From the NCBI RefSeq assembly GCF_020042345.1, contig NZ_CP083387.1, positions 868,001 to 932,000 of the forward strand: DNA of 64,000 bases. The letters are read 5' to 3'. The stretch comes from Arachidicoccus terrestris. Its GTDB lineage: Bacteria > Bacteroidota > Bacteroidia > Chitinophagales > Chitinophagaceae. Position numbers and translations under genes: made by a program. The notes beneath the pieces are model-generated. The model did no database searches, was not told the origin of the DNA, and saw nothing but the letters and a program-made list of their open reading frames with translations. Numbering within the stretch: the first letter of the stretch is position 1; every line of letters begins with the position of its first letter. Below, one piece after another: positions 9,544 to 20,143 of this stretch.

Positions 9544-10827
9544 ATGCCGTTATCGAAAAAATCCGCCATCAGCTTTATTTTCATTACCCTGCTGATCGAT
9601 TGTATGGGCTGGGGACTGATCATACCTGTTATTGCAGACCTGGTGGCCGAACTCAAACATATTCCGGTCAATGAAGCCAGCACTTATGGCGCTTACCTGC
9701 TTTCCGCCTTTGCGATCGTGCAATTCATCTGCGCGCCGATCATTGGCAACCTCAGTGACAAATACGGCAGAAGACCTATTTTACTGCTTTCATTACTGGG
9801 ATTTGGCATTGATTATATTATTCAGGCCGTTTCCCCAACTTATGCGTTATTATTCTTCGGACGGGTCGTAGCGGGTGTTACCGGTGCCAGTTTCACCACG
9901 GCTTCCGCCTATATAGCCGATGTCAGTCCTGATCCGACCTCAAGAGCCAAAAACTTTGGCGTGATCGGTGCTGCTTTCGGATTAGGTTTTGTACTGGGCC
10001 CGGCTTTGGGCGCCTTGCTTTCCAGTTGGGGTATAAGAGCTCCTTTTTATGCAGCGGCCGTCTTATGTCTGGTAAACTGCGTATACGGTTATTTCTTTTT
10101 ACCTGAATCCCTTCCAAAGGAAAACAGAAGAGAATTTGACTGGAAAAGAGCCAATCCATTTGGCTCACTGAAATTTTTGACACATCATCCGGAAATCGGC
10201 GGACTGGCTTTAAGCTTTTTTTTGATCTATCTGGGCGCCCAGGCGGTGCAGAGTAACTGGAATTTCTTTACGATATATCGTTTTAACTGGTCCGAAAAAA
10301 TGGTGGGAATTTCACTGGCTGTGGTGGGTATACTGATCGGCGTCGTTCAGGGTGGCCTGACAAGAATCGTCGTGCCGAAGCTGGGTAACAATAAAAGCAT
10401 TTATGTCGGCCTGACATTATACGTCATAGGCCTGGTCTTATTTGCTTTCGCAACTGAAGGATGGATGATGTTCGCCTTTTTGATCCCTTATTGTCTGGGC
10501 GGCATCTGCGGCCCGTCATTACAATCTGTTATTTCAGGGGAGGTCCCTCCTAATCAACAGGGAGAACTACAGGGTTCGCTCACCAGCCTGATGAGCCTTA
10601 CCACTATTATTGGTCCACTCATTATGAACGGCAGTTTCGCTTATTTCACATCAAATGACGCGCCGTTTGTATTTCCGGGTGTGCATTTTTTAATCGGTGC
10701 CATATGCATGTTACTTGGTGCCATCATCGCCTATAGCGTATTATCCAAAAGGCCAGCAAAAAAAATGAATGCAGCCGGGGTACCTGCAATGGAACCTTCC
10801 GTCCCTTCCCCTAATGAGACGGTATAG
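9544..10827 (+). CDS. MFS transporter, TCR/Tet (TetA-like drug:H+ antiporter) family
   Basis: 427 residues with 12 predicted membrane helices. Motif A of the family is clear at 68-80 (GNLSDKYGRRPIL) and the antiporter motif C region reads GLGFVLGPALGALL near 150. The protein therefore resembles TetA-type exporters in the inner membrane rather than sugar importers. It is divergent from the GntR regulator with a 248-bp spacer. A role as sialic-acid importer is possible from its position, but the antiporter motif C argues for efflux of an unknown compound. The hydrophilic C-tail (residues ~405-427) is Pro/Ala rich and not conserved-looking. Confidence 0.88.
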   Translation: MPLSKKSAISFIFITLLIDCMGWGLIIPVIADLVAELKHIPVNEASTYGAYLLSAFAIVQFICAPIIGNLSDKYGRRPILLLSLLGFGIDYIIQAVSPTYALLFFGRVVAGVTGASFTTASAYIADVSPDPTSRAKNFGVIGAAFGLGFVLGPALGALLSSWGIRAPFYAAAVLCLVNCVYGYFFLPESLPKENRREFDWKRANPFGSLKFLTHHPEIGGLALSFFLIYLGAQAVQSNWNFFTIYRFNWSEKMVGISLAVVGILIGVVQGGLTRIVVPKLGNNKSIYVGLTLYVIGLVLFAFATEGWMMFAFLIPYCLGGICGPSLQSVISGEVPPNQQGELQGSLTSLMSLTTIIGPLIMNGSFAYFTSNDAPFVFPGVHFLIGAICMLLGAIIAYSVLSKRPAKKMNAAGVPAMEPSVPSPNETV

Positions 10828-10839
10828 AAGCGGCGGCTC

Positions 10840-10859
10840 TTCTGTCATCCACAACAGAA
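10840..10859. terminator. weak hairpin between convergent genes
   Basis: TTCTGT and ACAGAA form a 6-bp stem with an 8-nt loop in the 51-bp space between the convergent MFS and hypothetical genes. There is no clear T-tract, so terminator function is only suggested by position. Confidence 0.25.
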
Positions 10860-10878
10860 CGCATCGTGCCACTGCCGG

Positions 10879-11442
10879 TTAATCCAGTCTTGAAGTAATC
10901 ATCTGATCGATTTTCTGAAACAGATGATGGGGTTTATATACCCGCCAGTCTTCCATTTGCATCAGCTCCACATAATATTGAAGCTTATATTTTTTAAACT
11001 CATCCCTGGAAGCCTGTGGCAAATTAAGCAATACGACCCAGCCGTCCGCCTCACTGATCTCTTCATACCACTGCTGGTAATACTCGGCATCACTGCCATG
11101 AAAATTCAGGACATTTTCGCCGATCAGTATAAAATGGGTGATCCCCTGATCAAAGAGAAAATCCGTCAGATTATACCGAAGGGTCATGACATCATTTTCT
11201 ATGGCATCATTCCACTCTCCTATCAGTTCTATCACACAGAACTGCATTTCATAATCAGCATAAAGAATCTTGCAAAACAAGGTAGAACTGCCAAAGTTAT
11301 CCCACTGCGGATGAATATAATAGTTGTAAACTGCATTGGAAAACTCAAACTCGCTGTAGGTCCTGCCGTAAAACGGAGAACGCTCATCCTCTTCTGATTC
11401 GTAGAGATACCGCCAGTTAAAAAATGGTTCGATGGTATGCAC
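10879..11442 (-). CDS. conserved hypothetical protein, 187 aa
   Basis: I do not recognise a named domain. The protein is acidic and rich in aromatic residues (many Tyr, Trp, Phe), with no signal peptide or membrane segment, so it is probably cytoplasmic. The stretch from MQFCVIELIGEWNDAIENDV to FLFDQGITHFILIGENVLNFHG looks like an ordered alpha/beta core with alternating hydrophobic strands. It is convergent with the MFS gene and precedes an AT-rich island. Codon use and amino-acid order look like a genuine gene; function is unknown. Confidence 0.7.
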   Translation of the reverse strand: MHTIEPFFNWRYLYESEEDERSPFYGRTYSEFEFSNAVYNYYIHPQWDNFGSSTLFCKILYADYEMQFCVIELIGEWNDAIENDVMTLRYNLTDFLFDQGITHFILIGENVLNFHGSDAEYYQQWYEEISEADGWVVLLNLPQASRDEFKKYKLQYYVELMQMEDWRVYKPHHLFQKIDQMITSRLD

Positions 11443-12019
11443 GATATCTAATTCAATTTTCTGGTCAAAAACACGTTTAACCTTATAAAGGTACGGCTAA
11501 TTTCAACCGGTGGCTATAAGTCAGTTGTTAATTTGTGCGATCCTGACAAGTAGAAAAGACTTTTCAATCCACTGCCGTCCAGTGTGAGTCGGAATATTCT
11601 GGATTTACCTTAACTAAAGATGCATGTGAGTTATCCAGCCGCAATTACCGAAAGAGGGGTGCCCGTTAAATTATCGGTCCCGCCACGTAAAAAATAAAAT
11701 ATTCCGGAAAGTATTTCAGTATCTGAATTATGAAAACATTTGACTTAACCGGTCGGTCATCCATAGCCAGCATGGTTGTGACTCTCTTAACTATTTCATT
11801 TTAAAACAGGAGACATTCCAGGCACCTCAAACCAAATCGTGTCTCTATGGAGAGTTTTGAAAATCATTAGTTGCGTCAAATATTGCGATTAAATATCCAA
11901 AATCACAATTTCCCCATAGAAAGACTTGCTTAACAGAAGCATCTACGGATCATCATCATCTGCCAGACAAATTCAAAAAGACAACGAACGCGGTCCAAAT
12001 TCTTTCTCATAAGACTGCT
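11443..12019. other. 577-bp AT-rich spacer with no supported gene
   Basis: No open frame, strong hairpin or consensus promoter could be supported here. Short stretches read as protein-like on the minus strand around 11690-11790 (an ATG-started run of 35 codons), but without initiation signals or recognisable motifs; it may be eroded sequence at the edge of the AT-rich island. Confidence 0.5.
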
Positions 12020-14866
12020 TTATCTCTGTCCAAATTTTCGCGGAAAATATGAAATTGTGAATAAAAAATATTGTTGTAATACATTCGTCTCGCTCCTAGT
12101 AAGTCTATAGTTGTTTCCAGAAACAACTATGCTCTTATTTTGATGAAGTAGATCAAGTGCAGAAAACTTGAACTCCAAATTGTCTTTCTTTAAAAAACGA
12201 TAAGTTACGGCTGCATTCCAGACAGAGAAGCTTGAAGAAACAGATTGTGAGGAACTATAGTTGTTTAAAGTGATATTGCTATTTATCTTCAAACGCTTTG
12301 TACAATTCAGGCCAAAGCTAAATATCGACTTCAAACTTGAATTTCTAAAAATCTGATCAGAAATTCCTCGCTGAACGGACCTATAGAAAGACAACTCTTC
12401 TTTTAAATTAACAACAAGTAAATCTTTATAAAGGTAAAACAGCGCTAAGCTATTTGAGTTCGTATTAGTCTGCGAAATATTGTATTTACTAGTTGGATTA
12501 CCTGAACTGCGCAGATAGCTTGGAATTCTATTTATTCCAAATTGGGAAGACCCAATTGCCTGCAATGAATGATTAGAATTTATCTTAATCGCCTTTTTAA
12601 AATTAATCTCGGCGTTCAAAAACCGCCGTCCATTCATGTTTATCATATAATTGAGAAACCCGCCATTTTCATCCACAATGCTACTGTCTGTCAAGCTATT
12701 GGAATACCATCCTGCCCGCACTGATGCACTATAATTTAAAGGATTTCTTGTTTTGTGGGTTTCGTGATTATATGTAAATAACAACTGATGCATTTTCGCC
12801 GGCTTCAATCTCGGGTTACCGGCCTGAATTAAATACAAATTACTGCTGTCAACAAGTGGATATAAAAGATCAGGAGATACGTACTTCATATCAACCTGAT
12901 AATCCAAAATATAGGTATCCTTAAACAAGCCAAACTCGTTGTTGATATACTTTGCAGTAAAAGAGGGAACAAAAAAACTATAATTTCTATGGAAATCTTG
13001 GAACGAATGACTTGATTGATTGTTTTGGCTACTGAATTGCAGCCCCGCCCCGGTGACGAATGAAAGCGTTTTATCATATCTATCGGCCAGGCTTTTTGAA
13101 AATATCCTGGAAAATCTAATTGAAGGAGTCTCTTTAATATGGAGATAATCTGTTGTGTTCGACAGATAAGCATTGTATTTATATAAACCAGCATCAAAAT
13201 TAAAATCGTTTATAGAATCTGCATGATGCTGACCAGTCAGATACAGATCATTTACCAAGGTAATATCAATTGTAGATAAAAAATTTCCAACACCAAAAAT
13301 CCAATTTGAAAAGTTCCCAAATTCCGCAGTTAGGTGATGCTGACTGAGGACAGATCGACGATCGTATCTCCGGTCAAGGTAGCGGCTTTGATCCGGATTG
13401 ATTACTGATGTAAATGACGAAGAAAAATCACCTATATTGTGGTCATTTTCATGTGAAAACTTATAATATACGGATAAACTTCCAGGTAACCGGCTTGAGG
13501 TATTTTTTTTACTTTTATTAAAACTTAGCCCAAAATCAACTTTTTGATTCTTTCCTTCTTTTGAATCAGCACTTGAGTCACTACTTTGAACGCCTTCCGA
13601 ACCAATTTCACTGCTCTGCATTGACTGATTGTTACCATTTGTACTTCCTATAGATCCGGACAAAAACATATTCAGTGATGAGTATGGCCGGTTTAAATTA
13701 TATTCTGCATTCAGTTTATGAGTGACCCCACTATAACGGCCGACATTCGAGATTCTCTGATTAAGTACACTATCATCCCCAATGGTGCTCTTTGTCTCAA
13801 CATGTGTAGACAGCTTATTCGCATTACTATTAAACAGATACTTCCCACTTAAATTTTCCTCACTGCTGACATGGTTAACCGGATGAAAATCGTGCAGAAA
13901 TGTTCCTCCTGCCATACGAGAAGTGTTCATTCCCGGCATGCTGAAGTCCGGCTGATATGTAATATCAGCACTTAATCCTTTAAAAACATTGGCCAACAGA
14001 AGATCATCTACGCTCGCCGCTGTCTTGTTTGTATTATTATTTGCGGTGACAAGAGCAACTTTTGTAAAGGGGGAAAACCTGTTAATACTTCCGTCCAATT
14101 CATAATGCTGCCTGGTTCCTCCTCCTGCAGAGGCTTTTCCAAAAAAACCAGAATGACTATCTGCCTTCAGTTTAATATTTATGGCAGTGGTTGAGTCCAG
14201 CGGATTATTTTTATCCTTATTTTGCTGATAGACCTGCACCTTATCAATTGCCTCTTTAGGTATATTCTGTGTGGCGATTTTACTATTTGAACTGAAAAAC
14301 TTTTTTCCATCTACCAAAACAGTTTTTACCGGCCTGCCGTTCACTGTAATAACCCCGTCACCCCAAATCATAACACCCGGCAATCTTTTCAACAGATCTT
14401 CGGCAACTGCATTGGGATCCAGAGTGAACGCATCTGCATTAAACTCCAAAGTATCCCCGTTCATGACTACAGGTGGTATGGCAGTTACAGTTACCGCCTC
14501 CAGGCTGTCATCGCCCTTCTCCATGCTAATATTGCCAAATACAACCTTTTTTACTTTAGATGGTATAATAAATTTTTCACTGAAGGACTTATAGCCGACA
14601 AAGTCGATTTTGAGCAGTAATTCCGCTGCGAGTGGCAGCCCGGTAAATGCAAACTCACCGAAATTATTAGTTAACTGGTATGCCAATAGCTTTTTACCAT
14701 CGTACCTATAAATAGATATTGTAGCAGACTGAAGCACATAATTTCGAACAGAATCCTTAACGACTCCACTAATCTCGCCCGCACTGGCAGAAGTATCCGC
14801 TGTTTGCCCATTAGATAAAAAATGAATGCTCAATATAAAAATCAGTAAAATTCCTTTTCTAAACAT
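12020..14866 (-). CDS. outer-membrane beta-barrel receptor with carboxypeptidase-regulatory-like domain (TonB-receptor superfamily)
   Basis: 948 residues: signal peptide to SNGQ (~21), a carboxypeptidase-regulatory-like Ig fold (~31-115), a plug-like domain with EDLLKRLPGVMIWGDGVITV and VLVDGKKFF (~150-195), then a long barrel. It belongs to the Bacteroidota outer-membrane-beta-barrel group that resembles TonB receptors but lacks an obvious TonB box; its last residues (RKFGQR) are not the usual terminal aromatic. It ends the operon begun by the beta-propeller gene 11 bp upstream. Base composition is distinctly more AT-rich than flanking genes, suggesting an island of different origin. Substrate unknown. 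Confidence 0.85.
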   Translation of the reverse strand: MFRKGILLIFILSIHFLSNGQTADTSASAGEISGVVKDSVRNYVLQSATISIYRYDGKKLLAYQLTNNFGEFAFTGLPLAAELLLKIDFVGYKSFSEKFIIPSKVKKVVFGNISMEKGDDSLEAVTVTAIPPVVMNGDTLEFNADAFTLDPNAVAEDLLKRLPGVMIWGDGVITVNGRPVKTVLVDGKKFFSSNSKIATQNIPKEAIDKVQVYQQNKDKNNPLDSTTAINIKLKADSHSGFFGKASAGGGTRQHYELDGSINRFSPFTKVALVTANNNTNKTAASVDDLLLANVFKGLSADITYQPDFSMPGMNTSRMAGGTFLHDFHPVNHVSSEENLSGKYLFNSNANKLSTHVETKSTIGDDSVLNQRISNVGRYSGVTHKLNAEYNLNRPYSSLNMFLSGSIGSTNGNNQSMQSSEIGSEGVQSSDSSADSKEGKNQKVDFGLSFNKSKKNTSSRLPGSLSVYYKFSHENDHNIGDFSSSFTSVINPDQSRYLDRRYDRRSVLSQHHLTAEFGNFSNWIFGVGNFLSTIDITLVNDLYLTGQHHADSINDFNFDAGLYKYNAYLSNTTDYLHIKETPSIRFSRIFSKSLADRYDKTLSFVTGAGLQFSSQNNQSSHSFQDFHRNYSFFVPSFTAKYINNEFGLFKDTYILDYQVDMKYVSPDLLYPLVDSSNLYLIQAGNPRLKPAKMHQLLFTYNHETHKTRNPLNYSASVRAGWYSNSLTDSSIVDENGGFLNYMINMNGRRFLNAEINFKKAIKINSNHSLQAIGSSQFGINRIPSYLRSSGNPTSKYNISQTNTNSNSLALFYLYKDLLVVNLKEELSFYRSVQRGISDQIFRNSSLKSIFSFGLNCTKRLKINSNITLNNYSSSQSVSSSFSVWNAAVTYRFLKKDNLEFKFSALDLLHQNKSIVVSGNNYRLTRSETNVLQQYFLFTISYFPRKFGQR

Positions 14867-14877
14867 TTAGTAGGGCT

Positions 14878-16065
14878 CTAATTTCTTTTTGGGATTATGC
14901 GCACTATGACCGGATTACTTCTGGAAGTCTGAGAAGCAAAGTACTTTAACATGCGTTGAGAATAATTATTACTTCTTTTTTTATTGTCATTGAAAGATTT
15001 AAACAGCTTGTAAGACGGAACAGACAGATAGAAAGAACTTGTATCTGCCGCTAAAACACGTATGGTCTGATCTCCAAGGAAAGGCAAAAAGTTATTTGAA
15101 CTATCAGGAGAAATTTTGCCCAAATCATAACAAACTTTTGTCCGCAGATCATATAAAAGAGGCACATGTAAACGGGAAGGATTTCGCCTGTTGACATCAA
15201 ACAAAAGTAGATTCTGCACTCTATAGATATCGGAAATGCTATAGATAACGTTACGGTTCTGACTTAAATAATCTGCCCGCTTATGGCTATAAACAGAATC
15301 CAAAAAATCTGAAGGAAGACTATAACTATAGGGAAAAATAAACTTTATTGTTTCTTTTAATCCTTCGGCTCCAAATACATACGCGTTATAGTCAAATGAA
15401 CGTGTATAAATCGCACTCTTCGAATTTGATGCATGCATTAAATTACTTCCCGCAGTAATATTGAAATCTGAATGCAGCTCTTTTAAAAAACCCTTCTTTA
15501 ATGTGAAACTGCTATCTGTAACAATACAAGAACCAAATATATTATTTATGGTATCCTTTATATCATCCATACTTTCGACCAGGTAATGAGAATCGTCAAT
15601 ATTGCCATATGAAAGCCAGGAATTGTGCTTGAGCACTTTTAGCAGAACGCCTTTCGGACTAAAAAAATACAAATTTCCCTGTTTTTGCCAATGAGAAACA
15701 ATTAAATTACCTGTTAACTCATTGACCATAAAATCCCTTATGCCCAACTCTTGTCTATTTGGTGTTTTAATCCAGTGCACCAATTCGACTTTATTAAAAA
15801 ACTGCCCGTTTTTTTTAAAAAGATATATAGCGTCCGTACTATGGTCTAAAATATAAAAAAAATCTGAGGTCACGAATAATTTATCGACCCTCCCGAATTC
15901 ACTTTCGGGTGAGTTCTCCAGCGGAATGTATTCAACAGAATCAAATAACTGAGAGACTCCTGCGCCTTTTGCATTTTCAGGATCTATTCTTATTGTATTT
16001 ACCTGCCCCACCGCCATGTTGATAACTATAACATATAGAATAAGCATGTAAAAGACTCTAATCAT
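14878..16065 (-). CDS. secreted 6-bladed beta-propeller protein
   Basis: The open frame reaches 16218, but the best start is ATG at 16065, which opens directly into a signal peptide (MIRVFYMLILYVIVINMAVG) and leaves a 395-residue product. The mature part begins with IRIDPENAKG...FDSVEYIPLENSPES, the typical N-terminal strand of the Bacteroidota 6-bladed beta-propeller family, followed by repeated blades such as DFFYILDHSTDAIYLFKKNG. These proteins are periplasmic or surface-exposed and usually sit beside an outer-membrane receptor, as here (11 bp before the barrel gene). Precise role unknown; probably part of uptake or processing of a peptide-like ligand. Confidence 0.82.
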   Translation of the reverse strand: MIRVFYMLILYVIVINMAVGQVNTIRIDPENAKGAGVSQLFDSVEYIPLENSPESEFGRVDKLFVTSDFFYILDHSTDAIYLFKKNGQFFNKVELVHWIKTPNRQELGIRDFMVNELTGNLIVSHWQKQGNLYFFSPKGVLLKVLKHNSWLSYGNIDDSHYLVESMDDIKDTINNIFGSCIVTDSSFTLKKGFLKELHSDFNITAGSNLMHASNSKSAIYTRSFDYNAYVFGAEGLKETIKFIFPYSYSLPSDFLDSVYSHKRADYLSQNRNVIYSISDIYRVQNLLLFDVNRRNPSRLHVPLLYDLRTKVCYDLGKISPDSSNNFLPFLGDQTIRVLAADTSSFYLSVPSYKLFKSFNDNKKRSNNYSQRMLKYFASQTSRSNPVIVRIIPKRN

Positions 16066-16239
16066 AACTTTTCTTTTTAAAATACTTTCTGCAATTATTA
16101 AATAATCAAGTGATCTATTGGAATCTTCTTTTTGCGGAAAGAAAAGATCCAGAACCTTAGCTACTCTCGGCCGAATAATAAAAAAACACAAAGCGTTGCA
16201 TATTGATGGATTATTCAAACGACTTGAATAAGAATAAAT

Positions 16240-17705
16240 TTTTAATCATTTTTAGAAAATATGCAATTCTGTATGACTTTCTGTCCAGGCGAGTAATTCG
16301 TAAGCGTAAAAAATGATAATTGAATTATTCCCCATCTTCCTAATTTTTCACGAGGGTGAAGGGAAAACCTAGTCAAATCTCTTTGATCTGCGAAACTGAA
16401 GTTTAAGAAAGACCTTCCACGCAGCCTCGTTTGTACTAGTTCCTCCATGATCTGGATGCTCACAAGGATAAATTTGAACAGTAACATTCTTACAATATAC
16501 AACTGTGTAAGCTGAGCCATTTGGAGATAAAGTTATCTTTATCCAACAAATTGAATACGAACTTGCTATTGCCTGAGTGAATTCATAACCGGTTCGATTA
16601 CTTTGTACTACAGAATTATTTCAAATTGTTCTTTTGGAAAAAGAAAGTTCTTGTTCCAATATTTATACAGCCTAAGTTCTGCCGTGGAGCCAGTTGTTAT
16701 AGTTTAGTTGTGCTACCTCAATGGACTTTAAATATAAGGCTAGTACTTACCGGATAGTTTTGATTATTATGTTCATCAAAACGATATTGATTTCCTTCCG
16801 AGCTCATTGCACTTCGTGTAATTGAAAATGTTGATAAAGGTATGGAAGGTCCCAATTATAGGCGTTCCAATCCCCATCAAAATGGCCATTGTTTTTAATT
16901 TATTTGTAATCATAGTTTCGATTTAAAGTTAAAATTTAAATCCCGCAAGTCTAGCGCACATGTTCTGGTCTTACAATCAGTTACTAAATCAAAGTTATAA
17001 AAAATATCAAATAACTCCTTGAAACTCACTTCAATAACATTGCATTAACATTCGCGCCAAGGCATACCTGGAGTTGGACAGGTGTCCAGTTAGGCAGACG
17101 CTAGAGTGGTTACTTTCTTCTAAGCTAACACCAACTTCACACAGTTCGCAGCGTCAGTAATAAAGTCCTTGGGGTCGGTATTGGCAAGAGTAATTTGTAC
17201 AGCATTCCGCCGGATCCGAAAAAAGTAACTCCATTACCAGGCTAGTCTATCGCTTATCCGGTTTACATCATCATCCTGATGAACGCACATTCCACTCAGC
17301 ATGGTCATCCCCGAAGAGTATTAAATAGTCAGCTGCAAAATTCAATTTACTAAATTGCGCATAAACCACATAATTGACAAAAACAGTGACCAATTGTATA
17401 AAGTATTAGGTTCGGGAACCCGTCGATGCATTCGGTGTAAGGAAACTGGTAACAGAATACCAGGCTATTTTATACTTCTCAGTGTTGAAACAATTTTAAT
17501 CAGACCTTTGCGAGTCGCACCCTTCGGCTTCCTTTAAATATCCCGTCCCCCATACCCCTTGCCGTTCCGGTTATTGTCCGTGTCCAATTTAACGGTAAAC
17601 AGCGTCTTGAAAACAGTATTTTACACCAGCGATAAAAGAATGATAAACGTTTTTAAAGCTAAAATCCATGCTTTATCAGTGATCATTGGATTTGCCATTC
17701 CTGAA
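16240..17705. other. region of decayed coding fragments upstream of the propeller operon
   Basis: No intact gene was found. On the minus strand several protein-like stretches occur in disconnected frames: about 16378-16610 (ending KVFLKLQFRRSKRFD), about 16610-16700 (GSTAELRLYKYWNKN followed by LFPKEQF), about 17290-17400 (NFAADYLILFGDDHAEWNV) and about 17120-17340 (with an in-frame TAA, ending DFITDAANCVKLVLA), and 17545-17640 (ending RNGKGYGGRDI). They look like remnants of two or more genes. The plus-strand frame at 17355-17537 has no supporting signal. I recognise none of the families. Confidence 0.4.
16718..16913 (-). pseudogene. frameshifted small secreted-peptide gene
   Basis: From ATG at 16913 the minus strand reads a hydrophobic leader (MITNKLKTMAILMGIGTPII). 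Removing one G from the GGG that follows continues in frame through PSIPLSTFSITRSAMSSEGN and QYRFDEHNNQNYPV to a stop at 16718, giving ~62 residues with a signal-peptide-like start and a small polar tail. As written the frame breaks. Small secreted peptides accompany propeller/receptor pairs in Bacteroidota, and this one lies about 650 bp upstream of the propeller gene. A sequencing error in the G-run cannot be excluded. Confidence 0.45.
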
Positions 17706-20075
17706 TTATGCATCCATATCAGCGGTCTCCATATTAACCCCGATCCTTAATGCTTTAAGTCCGGCCACCCCCTGCAACTCTTCCAGCTCCAGATATTCCA
17801 GATCATCGTTCAGGACATTTTGCTGCTGCAGATACCGGATATAGCCCAGATATTCTTCCACATCACGCGGCTGAAAGTACACCAGCGCGATCTTATCGGG
17901 TTGTGTGAGCCTTTCTTCTGAATCTTTGATACGCACCTTATCGATTCTCTTTTTTATGACTTCATAACGGATATTATAAGCGCCTTCCACATCAAAGCGA
18001 TGTTCATCACTTCTAAATTCAATATCAATCGTTGCAGCATGGATAAAGATCAGTTGTGTTGTTTCCAGTCTTTTTTTCATCTGGGGAATCAACGCCCTGG
18101 TCAGCCTCGCAACAAGGGCCATGGATGTCAGCTGCCATAACCTGAGGTTCCTCAGATACATCAGGTCAAAGGATCTCTCTGGCGTAATCGATTGACCTAT
18201 ATAGATGTCGTATTCTATACCGTCAGAACGGAACTTCTCAAAAAAGCAGGGATACTCCATCTGGATCTCTTCATTCATCCGGTCCAGCAGACTGCCGATC
18301 GTGGCATTCAGCAGCCTTAACGACTGCTCCAGGTCATCACGGTTCTTATAGGCAAATCCGCCGGGGCCGGCATCCAGATAATATTTATTGATCAATTCTC
18401 CGGCTCCTTTGTATGACTCATGGTAATGGAGCAGAAAAGCAACAATTTCTGACTCCAGAAATTGTGTGATCTCATACTGTTCATCGGTGCCGAACTGAAC
18501 ATCCATTTTTTTTATCAAGGTCTTCGCCTTGAAGATCATCTCATCCATGATCGTCAGAAAATGAACTTTTTTCAAGGCCTGAAGCAACTCCACCAATAGG
18601 CTTAGCTGCTTGCGCAGATCCTGTTCCAGCGCCAGATTGCGTTGCAAGGTAGAATTTCTGACGTCTATGGCACCATAGAGCGGATAGACATCCTCAAAGC
18701 GGATCCTCCCGATCTGCGCTTTTTTATCCAGTCGCTTTTGTTGCATGTATTGCCAGGCAGCTTCTGTAAAAGCCCATTGCACGGAGGGCTGCAAAGAGGT
18801 AAAGCGTTCTTTTACGATCCGGTCCAGCGAGGCATCAAAATCATCAATGTTGGCCTGAAAGAGTTGTTCCAGTAACGGTATGACAGGATCCAGCGTAGAA
18901 AGCAGATCGGGAACGATGATGCCGGGCTCCTTAGCGAATATCTCAAATATACCGACCAGCTGTTTATTAAAATATACAGGTTGTACAAGCAGACCTTTGA
19001 CGCCCATATTCTCCAACATCCTGTACATTTCCTTAGATGCATCGGGAGCGCTTTCATAGGATACCTCCTGATCTAAAATCATTTCCGGGTGTTTGTAAAA
19101 CCTTTCTACGGCGTCCATATACACCTTTTCACCCACATTATTTTTTGTACAGATATCCCGCAGTTTTCTGCCCATGTCCCCGCAGTCATCCAGTACGAGG
19201 CGGTTGTTTACCCTAAGCATAGGCAGTAACCGGATAATGACCTGAGAGCTGCCGATAAGGGATTTGATAGAATCGCTTACCTCATCATAGACCATAACGC
19301 CTGGTTTCAGATTGACGATGCTGTTCTTGATATTTTCGATCGCCTTTCTTGCCGTCACATCGCTGACCTGGACAATACTGAACCCCTGAAAACACAACAA
19401 GTCGATGGGCAGGTTTTCCTGCAGGATAGCCAGACCTTCCTGGGTGATATGATTGTCATGGACCTCTATGGCAGAAAAATCAATCTCCGGCAGCCGCTCC
19501 CCTAAATAACGGACATCGATAAACCGGGAATCAAACTGGACCTTATAGGCACTCTGCAAATTGTCTCCTCCAGCACTCAGATACTGAAATATCTCCAGCT
19601 TCACAGGCAGCGCCTTCCCGTATAGGCGGTCCAGGGCCATTGTATAACAGATACTCTGGATATGGCGTACTTTTTCCTCTTCGCTCATGGAATGGATAAT
19701 ACTCCCTTTAAGAAAGCCCTGTTTGTCTGTCAGAAAATGATAGATCGCCCGGGTACCGTAAAAGATCACCGGAGACAAAGGCAGGCTAAGGGCCCAGAAC
19801 TTTTCTTTTTCATCCGTTACCGGCGGCAGCAGTGCCAGATGTACGTATTCCAGCACATCCTTATAGTTCACGATGTCTTCGAGCGGAACGGTCCCTTCCA
19901 GTTCAGGATGCTGTCCGATCTGTTCCAGGATATGTTCCAAGAAGCGCAATTTCACGCCCTTTTCTTTTTCAAGCCTTGATCTTAAAAACTGGGCGAAACG
20001 ATGCAGGGACAACACGACCTGCGGTGTTGCGGCGGCACTTCTTTGATCACTGAGATATATAATTTCGGCTTTCAT
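17706..20075 (-). CDS. large GAF-domain-like cytoplasmic protein, 789 aa
   Basis: No signal peptide or membrane helix. A GAF-like module is suggested around residues 250-400 by the order of strands and the stretch LVQPVYFNKQLVGIFEIFAK, typical of the last GAF strands. The C-terminal half is helical with acidic/basic repeats and contains no kinase, cyclase or HTH motif that I can see. It ends a minus-strand run behind the phosphoesterase-like barrel gene (68-bp gap) and upstream ppk1, so it may sense a metabolite linked to phosphate or cell-envelope state. That link is positional inference only. Confidence 0.65.
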   Translation of the reverse strand: MKAEIIYLSDQRSAAATPQVVLSLHRFAQFLRSRLEKEKGVKLRFLEHILEQIGQHPELEGTVPLEDIVNYKDVLEYVHLALLPPVTDEKEKFWALSLPLSPVIFYGTRAIYHFLTDKQGFLKGSIIHSMSEEEKVRHIQSICYTMALDRLYGKALPVKLEIFQYLSAGGDNLQSAYKVQFDSRFIDVRYLGERLPEIDFSAIEVHDNHITQEGLAILQENLPIDLLCFQGFSIVQVSDVTARKAIENIKNSIVNLKPGVMVYDEVSDSIKSLIGSSQVIIRLLPMLRVNNRLVLDDCGDMGRKLRDICTKNNVGEKVYMDAVERFYKHPEMILDQEVSYESAPDASKEMYRMLENMGVKGLLVQPVYFNKQLVGIFEIFAKEPGIIVPDLLSTLDPVIPLLEQLFQANIDDFDASLDRIVKERFTSLQPSVQWAFTEAAWQYMQQKRLDKKAQIGRIRFEDVYPLYGAIDVRNSTLQRNLALEQDLRKQLSLLVELLQALKKVHFLTIMDEMIFKAKTLIKKMDVQFGTDEQYEITQFLESEIVAFLLHYHESYKGAGELINKYYLDAGPGGFAYKNRDDLEQSLRLLNATIGSLLDRMNEEIQMEYPCFFEKFRSDGIEYDIYIGQSITPERSFDLMYLRNLRLWQLTSMALVARLTRALIPQMKKRLETTQLIFIHAATIDIEFRSDEHRFDVEGAYNIRYEVIKKRIDKVRIKDSEERLTQPDKIALVYFQPRDVEEYLGYIRYLQQQNVLNDDLEYLELEELQGVAGLKALRIGVNMETADMDA

Positions 20076-20143
20076 CCCGAATACTTTTTAATTGATAGGC
20101 GGGTGCAGGTTTCTATAGCGTTTCCTCTTAGGTACCGCCCTTG

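Noticed and set aside
17355-17537. 60-codon plus-strand frame starting MRINHIIDKN
   Set aside because: No Shine-Dalgarno, promoter or recognisable motif, and protein-like remnants in the same stretch read on the minus strand.
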